Assembly (NCBI GenBank): GCA_016180645.1
Contig: JACPAV010000048.1
Span: 1 to 23,540 of the forward strand
Reading direction: 5' to 3'
Origin: Nitrospirota bacterium
Lineage (GTDB): Bacteria; JACPQY01
DNA length: 23,540 nt
Shown one piece after another: positions 14,648-23,135 of this stretch (position 1 is the first letter of the stretch; each line of letters starts with the position of its first letter). The notes beneath the pieces were generated by a model. It ran no database searches, was not told the origin of the DNA, and worked only from the letters and a program-made list of their open reading frames with translations. Made by a program: the position numbers and the translations under genes.

Positions 14648-16735
14648 ATGGAACCCAACCGCTCGTCCGATCTCGATACGCCGGAAATGTTCATGCGACT
14701 CTCGGGCATCCTGGCCAAGCACGTCAAGCTCATGGTCGTCACCACGCTGCTGATTGCCATCGGGGTCGCCGGCGCCTATGTGTCCATACCGAAGATCTAC
14801 GAAGCGACGGTGCAAATCCAGTACCTCACGGAAACGCCCGAAGAGGAGGCCTCCCAGGTATTCGAGCGGATCGGAAGGCTGCTCGGCTCCACGGGAGAAC
14901 AGGCGCTCGACACACAGATACAGATCATTACCAGCCAGGCCATCCTTAAGGAGAGCCTGGAGAAGCTCGCCGTCATCCCCGCCGGAGCCAGGCCGGAAAC
15001 GGCCCAAGGTATCGTGCAGAGATTCCAGCGCGACGTCACGGCCCGAAAAATCGGCAAGACGAATATTTTCGAGCTCGTCGTGCGGGCTCCCAAACCCGAA
15101 TTCGCGGTTCAGGTCGCCACGACCATCACGGACGTGTACCAATTGAACGATCTGCGGACGCGTCAGCGCACCGACCAGTCCCTCCGCCGATACCTGCTCG
15201 AACAGATCGACAGCCTCGAAAAGAAGATCCTCGAGCAGAAGACGTTGATGGATTCGTTCGGCGACACGGAGTCGCTCCAAGGAGAACTGCGAAACCTCAT
15301 TCAGCAGAAGGAGCAGACGCTGAAGTCGCTTGCCGAGGAGAAGAAGAACCTCGAAATCGAGCGCCGGGCGCTCCTCGCCCGCTACACTCGCCGGCACCCC
15401 AAGGTCATGGAAATCGACGCGACGCTCGCCTACGTGAACCGCATCCTGGGCGGCAAAACGGTGGGAGATCCGGCTTCCCAACTCATCAGCGCGCGCCCGG
15501 AGGTGTTGGACCGCTTCGTCAAACTTCAGAGCCGATACCAGCTTACGATGCGCGACCTGGCCCACACCCAACGCAAGATCGAAGACGGCAAGAAACGCGC
15601 CTTGGAGGGAGGCTCTCCATACGAAGACAAGGAATTTCTTCAGCGTGAACTGAGTCTCAATCAAGAAATCTACGGGAACATGAAGCGCCGCCTGTCGCAG
15701 GTCGAACTCACGCTGGGCAACAATTCGGAAAACGTCATTCTACTCCAGGAACCTACCCTGCCCCGCCGCCCGGTGAAACCGGATCCGAAGCGGTTCCTCA
15801 TGCTCGGGCTCCTGCTCGTCGTTTTGCTTCCAATCAGCTTCACGATGATCGCGGAAGCCATGGATTCTTCGGTCGGGACGATACCCGACCTTGAACGGGT
15901 TGCAAGCGTGGGCGTTCTCGGAGGCGTGCCCTTTGTCCGCAATTTCGCCATGCCCCACACGGTCGAACCCGCGAACGGAAACGGCCACGCTCCCCTCGAT
16001 CCGGCTTGGGCCGGATTCCAGGAGGCCTTCAGGACGATCCGCACCAAGATCGATCTCCAAAATGGCAGGAAACAGGGACGCACCTTCCTGGTTACCAGTA
16101 CTCAGCCTCAGGAGGGGAAGAGCGTCGTGTCCTGTAGCATTGCCCGGGCATTTGCCGAGGCCGGCCTTTCAGTGCTCCTCATCGACTGCAATCTGCGGCA
16201 TCCCTGCATCAACCGCTATTTGGACCTGCCCCTCGAGCCGGGTATTCTTCCCGCCCTTCAGAACGGTGAGGACTGGCGGCGAGGCGTTCTCCGCATGAAA
16301 AACCCCTCCCGTTTCCACATTCTCCCCGCCGGAGGGGCCATTCGGAATCCCTTGCCCCTGATTGAATCCGCCCGATTCGGCCAGATCCTTGAGGAGGTGC
16401 GGTCAAGCTTCGACGTGGTCATCATGGACAGCCCGCCGGCCCACATGGTGTCCGACGCGGTGGCCATTTCCAGGCAGACCGATGGCGTGATTGTCGTCTA
16501 CTCCTCCGGAGAAACGGCGCGCACCGCCTTCAAGCGCAATCTCGATCAATTCAAACTCGCCAAGGTCCCCCTTCTCGGTCTGGTCATGAATCACAAGAAA
16601 CCCATCAGACTGGCCATGTACCCCCAGTACGCCTACTACGCCTACGGCTACCCCACGGATAAGCCTCACAAGGGGAAGAGAACAGAACGCGTCGGGCACA
16701 GGCGATCGTCCAGCCAAGCGGCATCCCTCCACTAG
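14648..16735 (+). CDS. Wzc-like polysaccharide co-polymerase / BY-type tyrosine kinase (plus-strand module)
   Basis: 695 residues with the standard layout. Membrane segment (about 28-48), Wzz domain, long coiled-coil region (about 185-245 and 300-350), the PxxP-type TLPRRPVKPDPKR before the second membrane segment (about 383-402), then the cytoplasmic kinase domain. Walker A STQPQEGKS (484-492); Walker A' LLIDCNLRHP with Asp513 kept but the second Asp replaced by Asn515; Walker B VVIMDSPP (Asp594). The tyrosine cluster YPQYAYYAYGYP (658-669) has six tyrosines. A basic Ser-rich tail of about 25 residues follows it. It lacks the beta-sandwich insert of its paralogue. Role in the family: setting chain length and gating Wza-dependent export by autophosphorylation. 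Confidence 0.93.
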   Translation: MEPNRSSDLDTPEMFMRLSGILAKHVKLMVVTTLLIAIGVAGAYVSIPKIYEATVQIQYLTETPEEEASQVFERIGRLLGSTGEQALDTQIQIITSQAILKESLEKLAVIPAGARPETAQGIVQRFQRDVTARKIGKTNIFELVVRAPKPEFAVQVATTITDVYQLNDLRTRQRTDQSLRRYLLEQIDSLEKKILEQKTLMDSFGDTESLQGELRNLIQQKEQTLKSLAEEKKNLEIERRALLARYTRRHPKVMEIDATLAYVNRILGGKTVGDPASQLISARPEVLDRFVKLQSRYQLTMRDLAHTQRKIEDGKKRALEGGSPYEDKEFLQRELSLNQEIYGNMKRRLSQVELTLGNNSENVILLQEPTLPRRPVKPDPKRFLMLGLLLVVLLPISFTMIAEAMDSSVGTIPDLERVASVGVLGGVPFVRNFAMPHTVEPANGNGHAPLDPAWAGFQEAFRTIRTKIDLQNGRKQGRTFLVTSTQPQEGKSVVSCSIARAFAEAGLSVLLIDCNLRHPCINRYLDLPLEPGILPALQNGEDWRRGVLRMKNPSRFHILPAGGAIRNPLPLIESARFGQILEEVRSSFDVVIMDSPPAHMVSDAVAISRQTDGVIVVYSSGETARTAFKRNLDQFKLAKVPLLGLVMNHKKPIRLAMYPQYAYYAYGYPTDKPHKGKRTERVGHRRSSSQAASLH

Positions 16736-16835
16736 TGGATCGCAAGGGTTGTTCGGGAATCATCCTCCCCTGAAGTAGCCTCTCCACCCGTTTTCGACTT
16801 CTGTCTCCCGCGCATCTGTGTCAGAATCCCGCCCC

Positions 16836-19154
16836 ATGCCGAGGCTTTTCTTCGTCCTCTTCCTGATCGGAATCACCGCGCGTGCCTTCGCGGCGCCGCA
16901 AGGCGAATCCTCACCGGACGATCCCCATGAACACTCTGCCCACTCCGCCACGCTCCTGGCCGAAATCCGCTTTGAGGGGAACGAACGAGTCGAAAAAGAG
17001 ATCCTCCTGAGGGAAATCCAGTCCAAGATCGGCTCCGAGCTCGATGAGAATACCGTCAGTGAAGATCTCAAGCGACTCTACAAACTGAAGTACTTCAAAG
17101 ACATCCGTGTCCTGATGGACGAAGCGGAGGGCCGCACGGTCCTCACCTTCAAGATCGTGGAGAAACCCCTCGTCAAGGAGCACAAGATCGTCGGCAACAA
17201 GAAAGTCGCCAAAGAGAAAATCGAAGAGACGATCAAGATCAAAGATCGCACGTTTCTCGACATGGAAGTCCTCAAGCGCGACCTCGAAGCGATCAAGAAA
17301 CTCTACGAGCAGGAGGGATATTATCTGGCCGAGGTCCTCTACGAACTGGAATTCAAGCCCACAAACCAGGTCATCGTGCACTACAAGGCCACGGAGGGCG
17401 ACAAGGTCCAGGTTCGAAGAATCAACTTTGTCGGCAACACGACGTTTACGGATGATGAGCTCAAAGAGGCGGCCGAAACCAAGGAGAGCGACGCCTTCTC
17501 CTGGGCCACGGACAAGGGTCGCTACCAGAAAGATATCTTTCTGGACGATGTGGAAAAGGTAAAAGCCTTCTACCTCAACAACGGTTTTATCCAGGTGCAG
17601 GTGCTGGATCCGGTGGCCCAACTCAGCAAGAACCGGAAATGGATCTACGTTTCAATGGCCGTCAAAGAAGGCGAACGGTTCAAGATCGGGAGCGTTACCT
17701 TCACCGGTGACTTGGAATTCACCCCGAAAGAGCTGGATGAGTTGGCCAACACCGAACCGGACCATTACTTCAGCCGAGATCAGGTCAGCAAGGATATTTT
17801 CGCCGTCACGGAGAAATATGGGGACTTGGGCTATGCCTTCGCCGAGGTGGAACCCCTCACGGACATCCGGGAGGACAAGCGGGAAGTGGACATCAACTTC
17901 CGCATCAAGAAGGGAAACAAGGTCTACTTCCGGCGGATCAACGTCGTGGGCAACACCACATCACGCGACAAGGTCGTGAGACGGGAGCTGAAAGTGGCCG
18001 AAGGCGACCTCTACTCCATTTCGAGACTCCGCCAAAGCCGCGAGAAGATCTATCGGCTTGGTTTCTTCGAGGAGGTGGATTTCCAGACCCGCCGCGTGAT
18101 CGGGATGGACCTCCTGGATGTCGATGTGAAAGTGAAGGAAGGCTCGACCGGCGCGTTGCAAGTCACCGGCGGCTACAGCACGTTCGAGGGTTTCATCTTC
18201 ATGGCGCAGATCCAGCAGGCCAATCTTCTGGGCTACGGGCACCAGCTCTCCATATCCGGCTCTTTCAGCAAACGGTCGCAGATCTTCTCCTTCGACTACC
18301 TGGATCCCTACTTCCTCGACACCAACTGGAGTCTCGGCTTCCAGGCCTTTCGCACGCAGACCCGGTCCTATCGAGGTTTCGTCATCGACAACACCGGCGG
18401 CCAGGTCCGCGCCGGATATCTCATCGGAGAAAACACACGCCTCTTCTGGACGTATGAACTCAAAACCAGTGAAGTCAGCGAGCGGCGCACCCGATTCCCC
18501 TACAAGGGGCTGAGTTCAAGCGGCGAGCTCTCGATACGGCGCAACACCCGAAACCATCCATTCGATCCCTCCAGCGGTTCGCTCAACTCCGCCAGCGTCC
18601 AACTCGCGCATGACGCCATGGGCAGCGATTTCAATTTCGCCAAGTACGAAGGCTCCTCCTCGTGGTACATCCCGCTGCTCTTCAAGATCGTCTATTCCAC
18701 CCGCCTCCGCGGCGCCTATCTCCAACAGATCGGCTCGGTGCCGCCGCCCTACTTCGAACGATTCTTCGCCGGCGGTCTCGGCTCCGTTCGCGGGTACAAC
18801 AGCCTGAGCCTCACGCCGACAACCATCGTGTGCGGCGACGAAGAGTTTCAGTCCGACTGTTCCCGACGGGCGGAAGTGGCGCTCGGCGGAAACAAGGAGG
18901 CGGTCTTCAACAATGAGATCATCTTCCCTTTGATCCCCCCCGCGGGGTTGAAATGGGTCGTGTTCTACGACGTGGGAAACGTTTTTCAGGAGGGCGACTT
19001 CGTCGATCCCCGGAAACTCCGCCAAGGCTGGGGGTTCGGCATCCGCTGGTTCTCCCCCATCGGCCCCCTCCGCTTCGAATGGGGCTTCCCCATCCGCAAA
19101 CGGGCCGACGAACCGACCCCCGTCTTCGAATTCTTCATCGGATCTCTGTTTTGA
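16836..19154 (+). CDS. bamA: Outer-membrane protein assembly factor BamA (Omp85)
   Basis: BamA is the core of the BAM machine that folds beta-barrel proteins into the outer membrane. ATG 16836 (772 residues) gives a compact signal peptide MPRLFFVLFLIGITARAFA/AP; an in-frame GTG at 16818 adds six residues. Neither has a strong ribosome site. Five POTRA domains follow (first from ILLAEIRFEGNERVEKEILL-like residues near 45; then VKEHKIVGNKKV, VQVRRINFVGNTTF, FKIGSVTFTGDLEF, VYFRRINVVGNTTSR). The C-terminal half is the 16-strand barrel from about residue 430, with the conserved VRGYNSL loop motif near 655 and a terminal Phe (FFIGSLF). Normal length. It follows the polysaccharide kinase by 100 bp, with no clear terminator between, and precedes trpS by 46 bp. 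Confidence 0.96.
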   Translation: MPRLFFVLFLIGITARAFAAPQGESSPDDPHEHSAHSATLLAEIRFEGNERVEKEILLREIQSKIGSELDENTVSEDLKRLYKLKYFKDIRVLMDEAEGRTVLTFKIVEKPLVKEHKIVGNKKVAKEKIEETIKIKDRTFLDMEVLKRDLEAIKKLYEQEGYYLAEVLYELEFKPTNQVIVHYKATEGDKVQVRRINFVGNTTFTDDELKEAAETKESDAFSWATDKGRYQKDIFLDDVEKVKAFYLNNGFIQVQVLDPVAQLSKNRKWIYVSMAVKEGERFKIGSVTFTGDLEFTPKELDELANTEPDHYFSRDQVSKDIFAVTEKYGDLGYAFAEVEPLTDIREDKREVDINFRIKKGNKVYFRRINVVGNTTSRDKVVRRELKVAEGDLYSISRLRQSREKIYRLGFFEEVDFQTRRVIGMDLLDVDVKVKEGSTGALQVTGGYSTFEGFIFMAQIQQANLLGYGHQLSISGSFSKRSQIFSFDYLDPYFLDTNWSLGFQAFRTQTRSYRGFVIDNTGGQVRAGYLIGENTRLFWTYELKTSEVSERRTRFPYKGLSSSGELSIRRNTRNHPFDPSSGSLNSASVQLAHDAMGSDFNFAKYEGSSSWYIPLLFKIVYSTRLRGAYLQQIGSVPPPYFERFFAGGLGSVRGYNSLSLTPTTIVCGDEEFQSDCSRRAEVALGGNKEAVFNNEIIFPLIPPAGLKWVVFYDVGNVFQEGDFVDPRKLRQGWGFGIRWFSPIGPLRFEWGFPIRKRADEPTPVFEFFIGSLF

Positions 19155-19200
19155 TTCCGTTTGCGCCGGAGCAAAAATTCCAGTAGACTACCGGGATTCA

Positions 19201-20187
19201 ATGGAGGAAGTGGTGGTCAGCGGCATGAGGCCGACGGGGAAACTACATCTCGGTCATCTCCACGGCGTTCTCACCAACTGGGTGCAACTCCAGTCGAAGT
19301 ACCGCTGTTTCTTCTTCGTGGCCGACTGGCACGCGCTCACTACCGAATTCGAGGATACCCGGGGCCTTCAGGACAGTGTGGTGGAGATGGTGATCGACTG
19401 GCTCACGGCGGGCCTCGACCCCGAGAAAAGCGTGATCTTCCTCCAATCCGACGTGAAACAACACGCGGAACTCCACCTCCTCTTCTCCATGATCACCCCG
19501 CTGGGCTGGCTCGAACGCAACCCCAGCTATAAGGACCTCCTGTCCCAACTTCCGGACAAGGACCTTTCGATGTACGGGTTCCTCGGCTACCCTGTTCTCC
19601 AGACGGCCGACGTCGTCCTTTACAAAGCAACGAAGGTTCCCGTCGGGGTCGATCAAGTGGCCCACCTCGAACTCGCCCGAGAAATCGTGCGCCGCTTCAA
19701 CCATCTGTTCAAACTCGCCCTCCCGGAACCCCAGCCCATGCTCACCGAGGTGCCCAAACTTCTTGGCACGGATGGACGAAAGATGAGCAAAAGCTTTAAC
19801 AATGCGATCTATCTTTCCGATCCACCGGATGTTGTTGAAAAGAAAGTGAGAAGCATGGTGACCGACACCAGGAGGATTCGGAAGACCGATCCGGGACATC
19901 CGGAGGAATGTGTCCTCTTCCCCTACCACAAACTTCACACCCCCGCAGGCGAAGTCGCCCGGATCGACAAAGATTGCCGCTCCGCCACCCTGGGATGCGT
20001 CGAGGACAAAGGTCTCCTGATAGAAAGTCTCAAGCAGACCCTCGGCCCGTTCCAGCAGAAAAGGAAGATCTTCGAATCCGACCGGAATCGAGTGATGGGG
20101 ATCCTTCGCGACGGCGCCGCCCGCGCGCGTGTGGTCGCCGAACAGACCATGCAGGACGTCCGCCGCGCCGTCATGTCTACCTCATGA
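19201..20187 (+). CDS. trpS: Tryptophanyl-tRNA synthetase
   Basis: A class Ic aminoacyl-tRNA synthetase that charges tRNA-Trp. 328 residues, normal for the bacterial enzyme. It has SGMRPTGKLHLGHLHG with the HIGH-type motif HLGH at 16-19, FFFVADWHALTT, GFLGYPVLQTADVVLYKA, the VPVGVDQVAHLELAREI signature and KMSKS at 194-198. The stop TGA overlaps the scpA ATG (ATGA), which suggests translational coupling. The ribosome site is weak. Confidence 0.97.
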   Translation: MEEVVVSGMRPTGKLHLGHLHGVLTNWVQLQSKYRCFFFVADWHALTTEFEDTRGLQDSVVEMVIDWLTAGLDPEKSVIFLQSDVKQHAELHLLFSMITPLGWLERNPSYKDLLSQLPDKDLSMYGFLGYPVLQTADVVLYKATKVPVGVDQVAHLELAREIVRRFNHLFKLALPEPQPMLTEVPKLLGTDGRKMSKSFNNAIYLSDPPDVVEKKVRSMVTDTRRIRKTDPGHPEECVLFPYHKLHTPAGEVARIDKDCRSATLGCVEDKGLLIESLKQTLGPFQQKRKIFESDRNRVMGILRDGAARARVVAEQTMQDVRRAVMSTS

Positions 20188-21008
20188 CCGAAGAAGACCT
20201 CGCCGACCTCCCGGAGGGAGAAAATGCGGCGGGAGTCCCCGGGGCCGAAGCGACCGAATCCGCCGCGCCGCCCGCCGAGTCCGGCCCCCGCATGGATATC
20301 AAGCTCGACGTCTTCGAGGGGCCGCTGGATCTTCTCCTTCATCTGGTCAGAAAAGAAAAGCTCAACATCTATGATATTCCGATCTCGCGTATTACGACGC
20401 AATATCTCGAGTACCTCGATCTCATGAAGACCCTGAATGTGAATGTCGCAAGTGAGTTCCTCGCCATGGCGGCCACGCTGCTCTACATCAAGTCGCGCAT
20501 GCTCCTCCCGGAGGCGTTCGAGGAGGATGAAGAGGACCCGCGGGAAGATCTCATGCGGCGCCTGCTCGAACACCAGCTCTACAAGGAGGCGGCCGATCAA
20601 CTGCGCGGCCTCACGATGCTCGGGCGTGACGCCTTCACCCACGCGATGAGTCCGGAGGAATTGGAGAAATTGGGCACGCTGGAAGGGGAAATCGAGGCCG
20701 GCTTTTTCGATCTTTTGAATGCCTATCATGACGCCCAGAAGAAATTCCCCAAAGAACTCCACCACGACGTGGAGCTGGAGCCGATGACCATCGATCAGAA
20801 GATCGAGCAAATCTCGCTCTGGATGGAAACCAAGTACGAACTGGACCTTCAGGAGCTATTCGGGTGGGCGCGGAACCGGTTTGAGCTGGTGCTGACTTTT
20901 ATCGCGGTGCTGGAACTGGTCCGCCGGAAGGCCATTGTCGCCCTGCAATCGGAAGCCTTCGGCGCCGTCCGCATACGGAGGAGGAATAATGGAACTCCAG
21001 GACATTAA
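20184..21008 (+). CDS. scpA: Segregation and condensation protein A (ScpA kleisin)
   Basis: ScpA is the kleisin subunit linking the SMC heads in the condensin complex that organises the chromosome. From the ATG overlapping the trpS stop it has 274 residues. The conserved start MDIKLDVFEGPLDLLLHLVR is at residue 37, so the first 36 residues are an acidic, Ala/Pro-rich extension; an ATG at 20292 would remove it. SEFLAMAATLLYIKSRMLLP and the C-terminal winged-helix part VLTFIAVLELVRRKAIVALQ match the family. The 3' end overlaps scpB by 20 bp. Confidence 0.95.
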   Translation: MTEEDLADLPEGENAAGVPGAEATESAAPPAESGPRMDIKLDVFEGPLDLLLHLVRKEKLNIYDIPISRITTQYLEYLDLMKTLNVNVASEFLAMAATLLYIKSRMLLPEAFEEDEEDPREDLMRRLLEHQLYKEAADQLRGLTMLGRDAFTHAMSPEELEKLGTLEGEIEAGFFDLLNAYHDAQKKFPKELHHDVELEPMTIDQKIEQISLWMETKYELDLQELFGWARNRFELVLTFIAVLELVRRKAIVALQSEAFGAVRIRRRNNGTPGH

Positions 21009-21678
21009 GCGAATCATCGAGGCCCTGCTTTTCGTCAGTCCGAAGCCGCTGACGTTCCGGGTGATCGCCTCGTTCCTCGATCGAAGCCTTCGCGCCAAAC
21101 CCGAGCAACCTCAGGGGGAACCTGATTCGGGCGCGGCGACCGAGCCTTCCGATGCGGCCACCGCCGAGGCCAAGGAACGCCTGCGTGAGAACGTCCGCCA
21201 GGCCCTGCTGGCTCTCGAAGAAGAGTACAAGATGGGCCACGGCATCGTCCTGACGCACATCGCCGGTGGATACCAGTTCCGCACGGAATCCTCGCTCGGT
21301 CCGTGGGTCCAGAAATTCCTCGCGGCCCGGCCCGAGCGCCTGTCTCGATCGGCCCTCGAAACCCTCAGCATCATCGCCTACAAACAGCCTCTCACCCGCG
21401 CGGAAGCGGAGCACATCCGCGGAGTGGATTGCAGCGGCGTTCTGACAACGCTTCTGGAGAAAAAACTGATCCGGATCGCGGGCAAGAAAGAAGTGCCCGG
21501 CCATCCCCTGCTCTACGGTACGACGAGAGAGTTCTTGGAGCTGTTCGGATTGAATGAACTGGGAGATTTGCCGACGCTGCGGCAGATTGAAGAGCTGATC
21601 CCGAAGGAAGGGGAAACCGAAGTGGAGGCTACTCCTCCACCAGAAACGTTATCTTCACCAGCGCCCGGTACTCCTTGA
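20989..21678 (+). CDS. scpB: Segregation and condensation protein B (ScpB)
   Basis: 229 residues; binds ScpA in the SMC complex as a dimer of tandem winged-helix domains. The ATG at 20989 is preceded by GGAGGAGG and begins MELQDIKRIIEALLFVSPKP, the family's usual start. The first winged helix is interrupted by a charged, Ala/Pro-rich insert (about residues 31-60, AKPEQPQGEPDSGAATEPSD). The second domain has SRSALETLSIIAYKQPLTRA and EHIRGVDCSGVLTTLLEKKL, then LLYGTTREFLELFGL. The C-terminal tail overlaps the convergent dodecin gene by 50 bp. Confidence 0.95.
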   Translation: MELQDIKRIIEALLFVSPKPLTFRVIASFLDRSLRAKPEQPQGEPDSGAATEPSDAATAEAKERLRENVRQALLALEEEYKMGHGIVLTHIAGGYQFRTESSLGPWVQKFLAARPERLSRSALETLSIIAYKQPLTRAEAEHIRGVDCSGVLTTLLEKKLIRIAGKKEVPGHPLLYGTTREFLELFGLNELGDLPTLRQIEELIPKEGETEVEATPPPETLSSPAPGTP

Positions 21679-21832
21679 TCTTGCCCTGTTCGACCTTCGC
21701 GTGCTGGCGGGTGACCTCGAAGCTCGTGATGCCGCGGATGGTTTTCTTCGCCCGCTGATAGGCCTCCATCGCCGCCTCCTCCCACCCCTTGGAGGAAATC
21801 CCGATCACTTCGGAAACGCGCTCAACCGGCAT
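21629..21832 (-). CDS. Dodecin-family small protein
   Basis: A 67-residue protein with the dodecin fold pattern: short strand (VERVSEVIGIS), one helix (GWEEAAMEAYQRAKKTI), then two long strands (ITSFEVTRQHAKVEQGKI and EYRALVKITFLVEE). Dodecins form 12-subunit hollow spheres that store or buffer flavins. The usual bacterial site has Trp in a RWFEV-type strand, stacking on the flavin ring; here that position is Ser (ITSFEV), so flavin binding is doubtful or different. The ATG has GGTAGGAG upstream. The 3' end overlaps the convergent scpB by 50 bp. No promoter was clear in the ~106 bp upstream. Confidence 0.85.
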   Translation of the reverse strand: MPVERVSEVIGISSKGWEEAAMEAYQRAKKTIRGITSFEVTRQHAKVEQGKIKEYRALVKITFLVEE

Positions 21833-21938
21833 ACCCCGCTCCTACCATACCTACCCTATCTTTTCCAGCGGGCCACGAATCACGTCGCTTACAGACCCGA
21901 CCCCAAAAGAGGATCCGCCCACTCGAGCGAATCATTCG

Positions 21939-23135
21939 TTACGCCACTCGCCTGACGTTTTTCTCGACACACGACACGCAAGGGGGCTGGACCGGATCGG
22001 CCAGAATGATCGCATGCAGAGGCCAGCCATCCTGTCGAACCTGAGACAGGATTTGTCCCTGAAAATAGGAAGCAATGACCACAACCGTGTTGCTTGGCGA
22101 GAACTCCTTCAGTTGTGAAGGAGCGAGAACCGGCTTTCCCTCAATCTGCTGCTGCCACTTGCCTTTGTCGTTGTCCACAAACGCCTCAATAACCGCCCCA
22201 CCGTCTTGAATCGCCCGGTGGGTCTGGCGACCGGCTTCACCTGCCCCAAAGATGAGAAGTCTCTGCGGGGACTTCGACCTGATTTCGTCCATCAAGGTCC
22301 ATGGAGTGGCAGGAGGGAAAACCGGTCGATGACGTCCTCCCCGGCCGCCGTGAAACTCGAAATAGGCAAATGTCGCAGGCGGTTCCCCCCGAATCTCTTC
22401 ATGCGGGTCATGGGGCGCCGTCAGTTCCTTGAACCATTCAGAAGATCCGGACATTTCCCATTCGTGTCTCGCGGAATGAAGTTCAATCTGATTCCGGCTG
22501 GCAAAGTCATATAGGGGAAGAATCTCGGAAAACAGCGACGCGAAGGGCCCGAGACAGTAGCACCGCTCGCCCGAGTTCCCGTTCATGAACATTCCGGCGC
22601 GCCCCGGCGAATATCGCAGGTCCACCAAATCATCAACAACGACCATGGACTCCCGTTCGGCCAGCACCGGGAAGATTCGGGAGATCAGGTTCTCGGCCAG
22701 CGCGACCCCATGAACATCCCAGAACAGAAAAACGCGTCGGGACCCATCCATGACTTTGCGCCAGTCGCTCTTGGATACATCTTCAACACGCGTTTCCAGT
22801 CGGTCGAACCAGCTCGCGGGGCGAATCGGCTGTAGCAGTGGCAGAGTCTTCTTGAACCAATCCCTGCTCCAGCAAAGACTGACCACGCGCGCACCCGGGA
22901 GCCGGTTGGCCGCCTCGGTAAGAACGCAAGTGGAATTCCCGTGACCGCGGCCAAGCTCAAGAATCAGGTCCGGCTGAAAATCCAGACAGAGAGAATAGAG
23001 GATGAACCAGTCCGGTAGATTGAGATTGTCCTTGACGTTGATCTTGTTCCACATAACAGAAAATGCATCCTTAACCGTGAAAAGATCCCTTCGCTTTTCG
23101 CGGAGAGAACGAAGAAGGGGCGCATCAACCGTCAA
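21939..23135 (-). CDS. Class I SAM methyltransferase-like domain fused to a Rossmann nucleotide-binding domain
   Basis: Open from ATG 23225 (428 residues), but the first 30 residues of that frame look non-coding (Arg/Lys-rich). I favour TTG 23135, which overlaps the TGA of the upstream small ORF (398 residues); no ribosome site supports either. Numbering is from the long form. The N-terminal half has a methyltransferase-type motif I DLILELGRGHGNST (86-99), then VFLFWDVHG (165-173) and VVVDDLVDLRYSPG (195-208). The C-terminal third has LLIFGAGEAGRQTHRAIQDG (323-342) with GxGxxG and an acidic VDND at 350-353, as in PglD/CoA-binding-type Rossmann domains. The tail has two Cys (PPCVSC). The exact reaction is unknown; sugar or surface-glycan modification is a guess from the domain pair. 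Confidence 0.75.
   Translation of the reverse strand: MTVDAPLLRSLREKRRDLFTVKDAFSVMWNKINVKDNLNLPDWFILYSLCLDFQPDLILELGRGHGNSTCVLTEAANRLPGARVVSLCWSRDWFKKTLPLLQPIRPASWFDRLETRVEDVSKSDWRKVMDGSRRVFLFWDVHGVALAENLISRIFPVLAERESMVVVDDLVDLRYSPGRAGMFMNGNSGERCYCLGPFASLFSEILPLYDFASRNQIELHSARHEWEMSGSSEWFKELTAPHDPHEEIRGEPPATFAYFEFHGGRGGRHRPVFPPATPWTLMDEIRSKSPQRLLIFGAGEAGRQTHRAIQDGGAVIEAFVDNDKGKWQQQIEGKPVLAPSQLKEFSPSNTVVVIASYFQGQILSQVRQDGWPLHAIILADPVQPPCVSCVEKNVRRVA

Noticed and set aside
13505-15664. 719-codon open frame on the minus strand opposite the SLBB and kinase genes
   Set aside because: It is antisense to two well-supported genes with clear domains, and its product is His/Arg/Leu-rich low-complexity sequence with no motif. 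High GC content leaves long antisense frames open.
16729-16738. CCACTAGTGG palindrome at the end of the plus-strand kinase gene
   Set aside because: Too short for a terminator stem, no T-run, and it includes the stop codon; probably chance.
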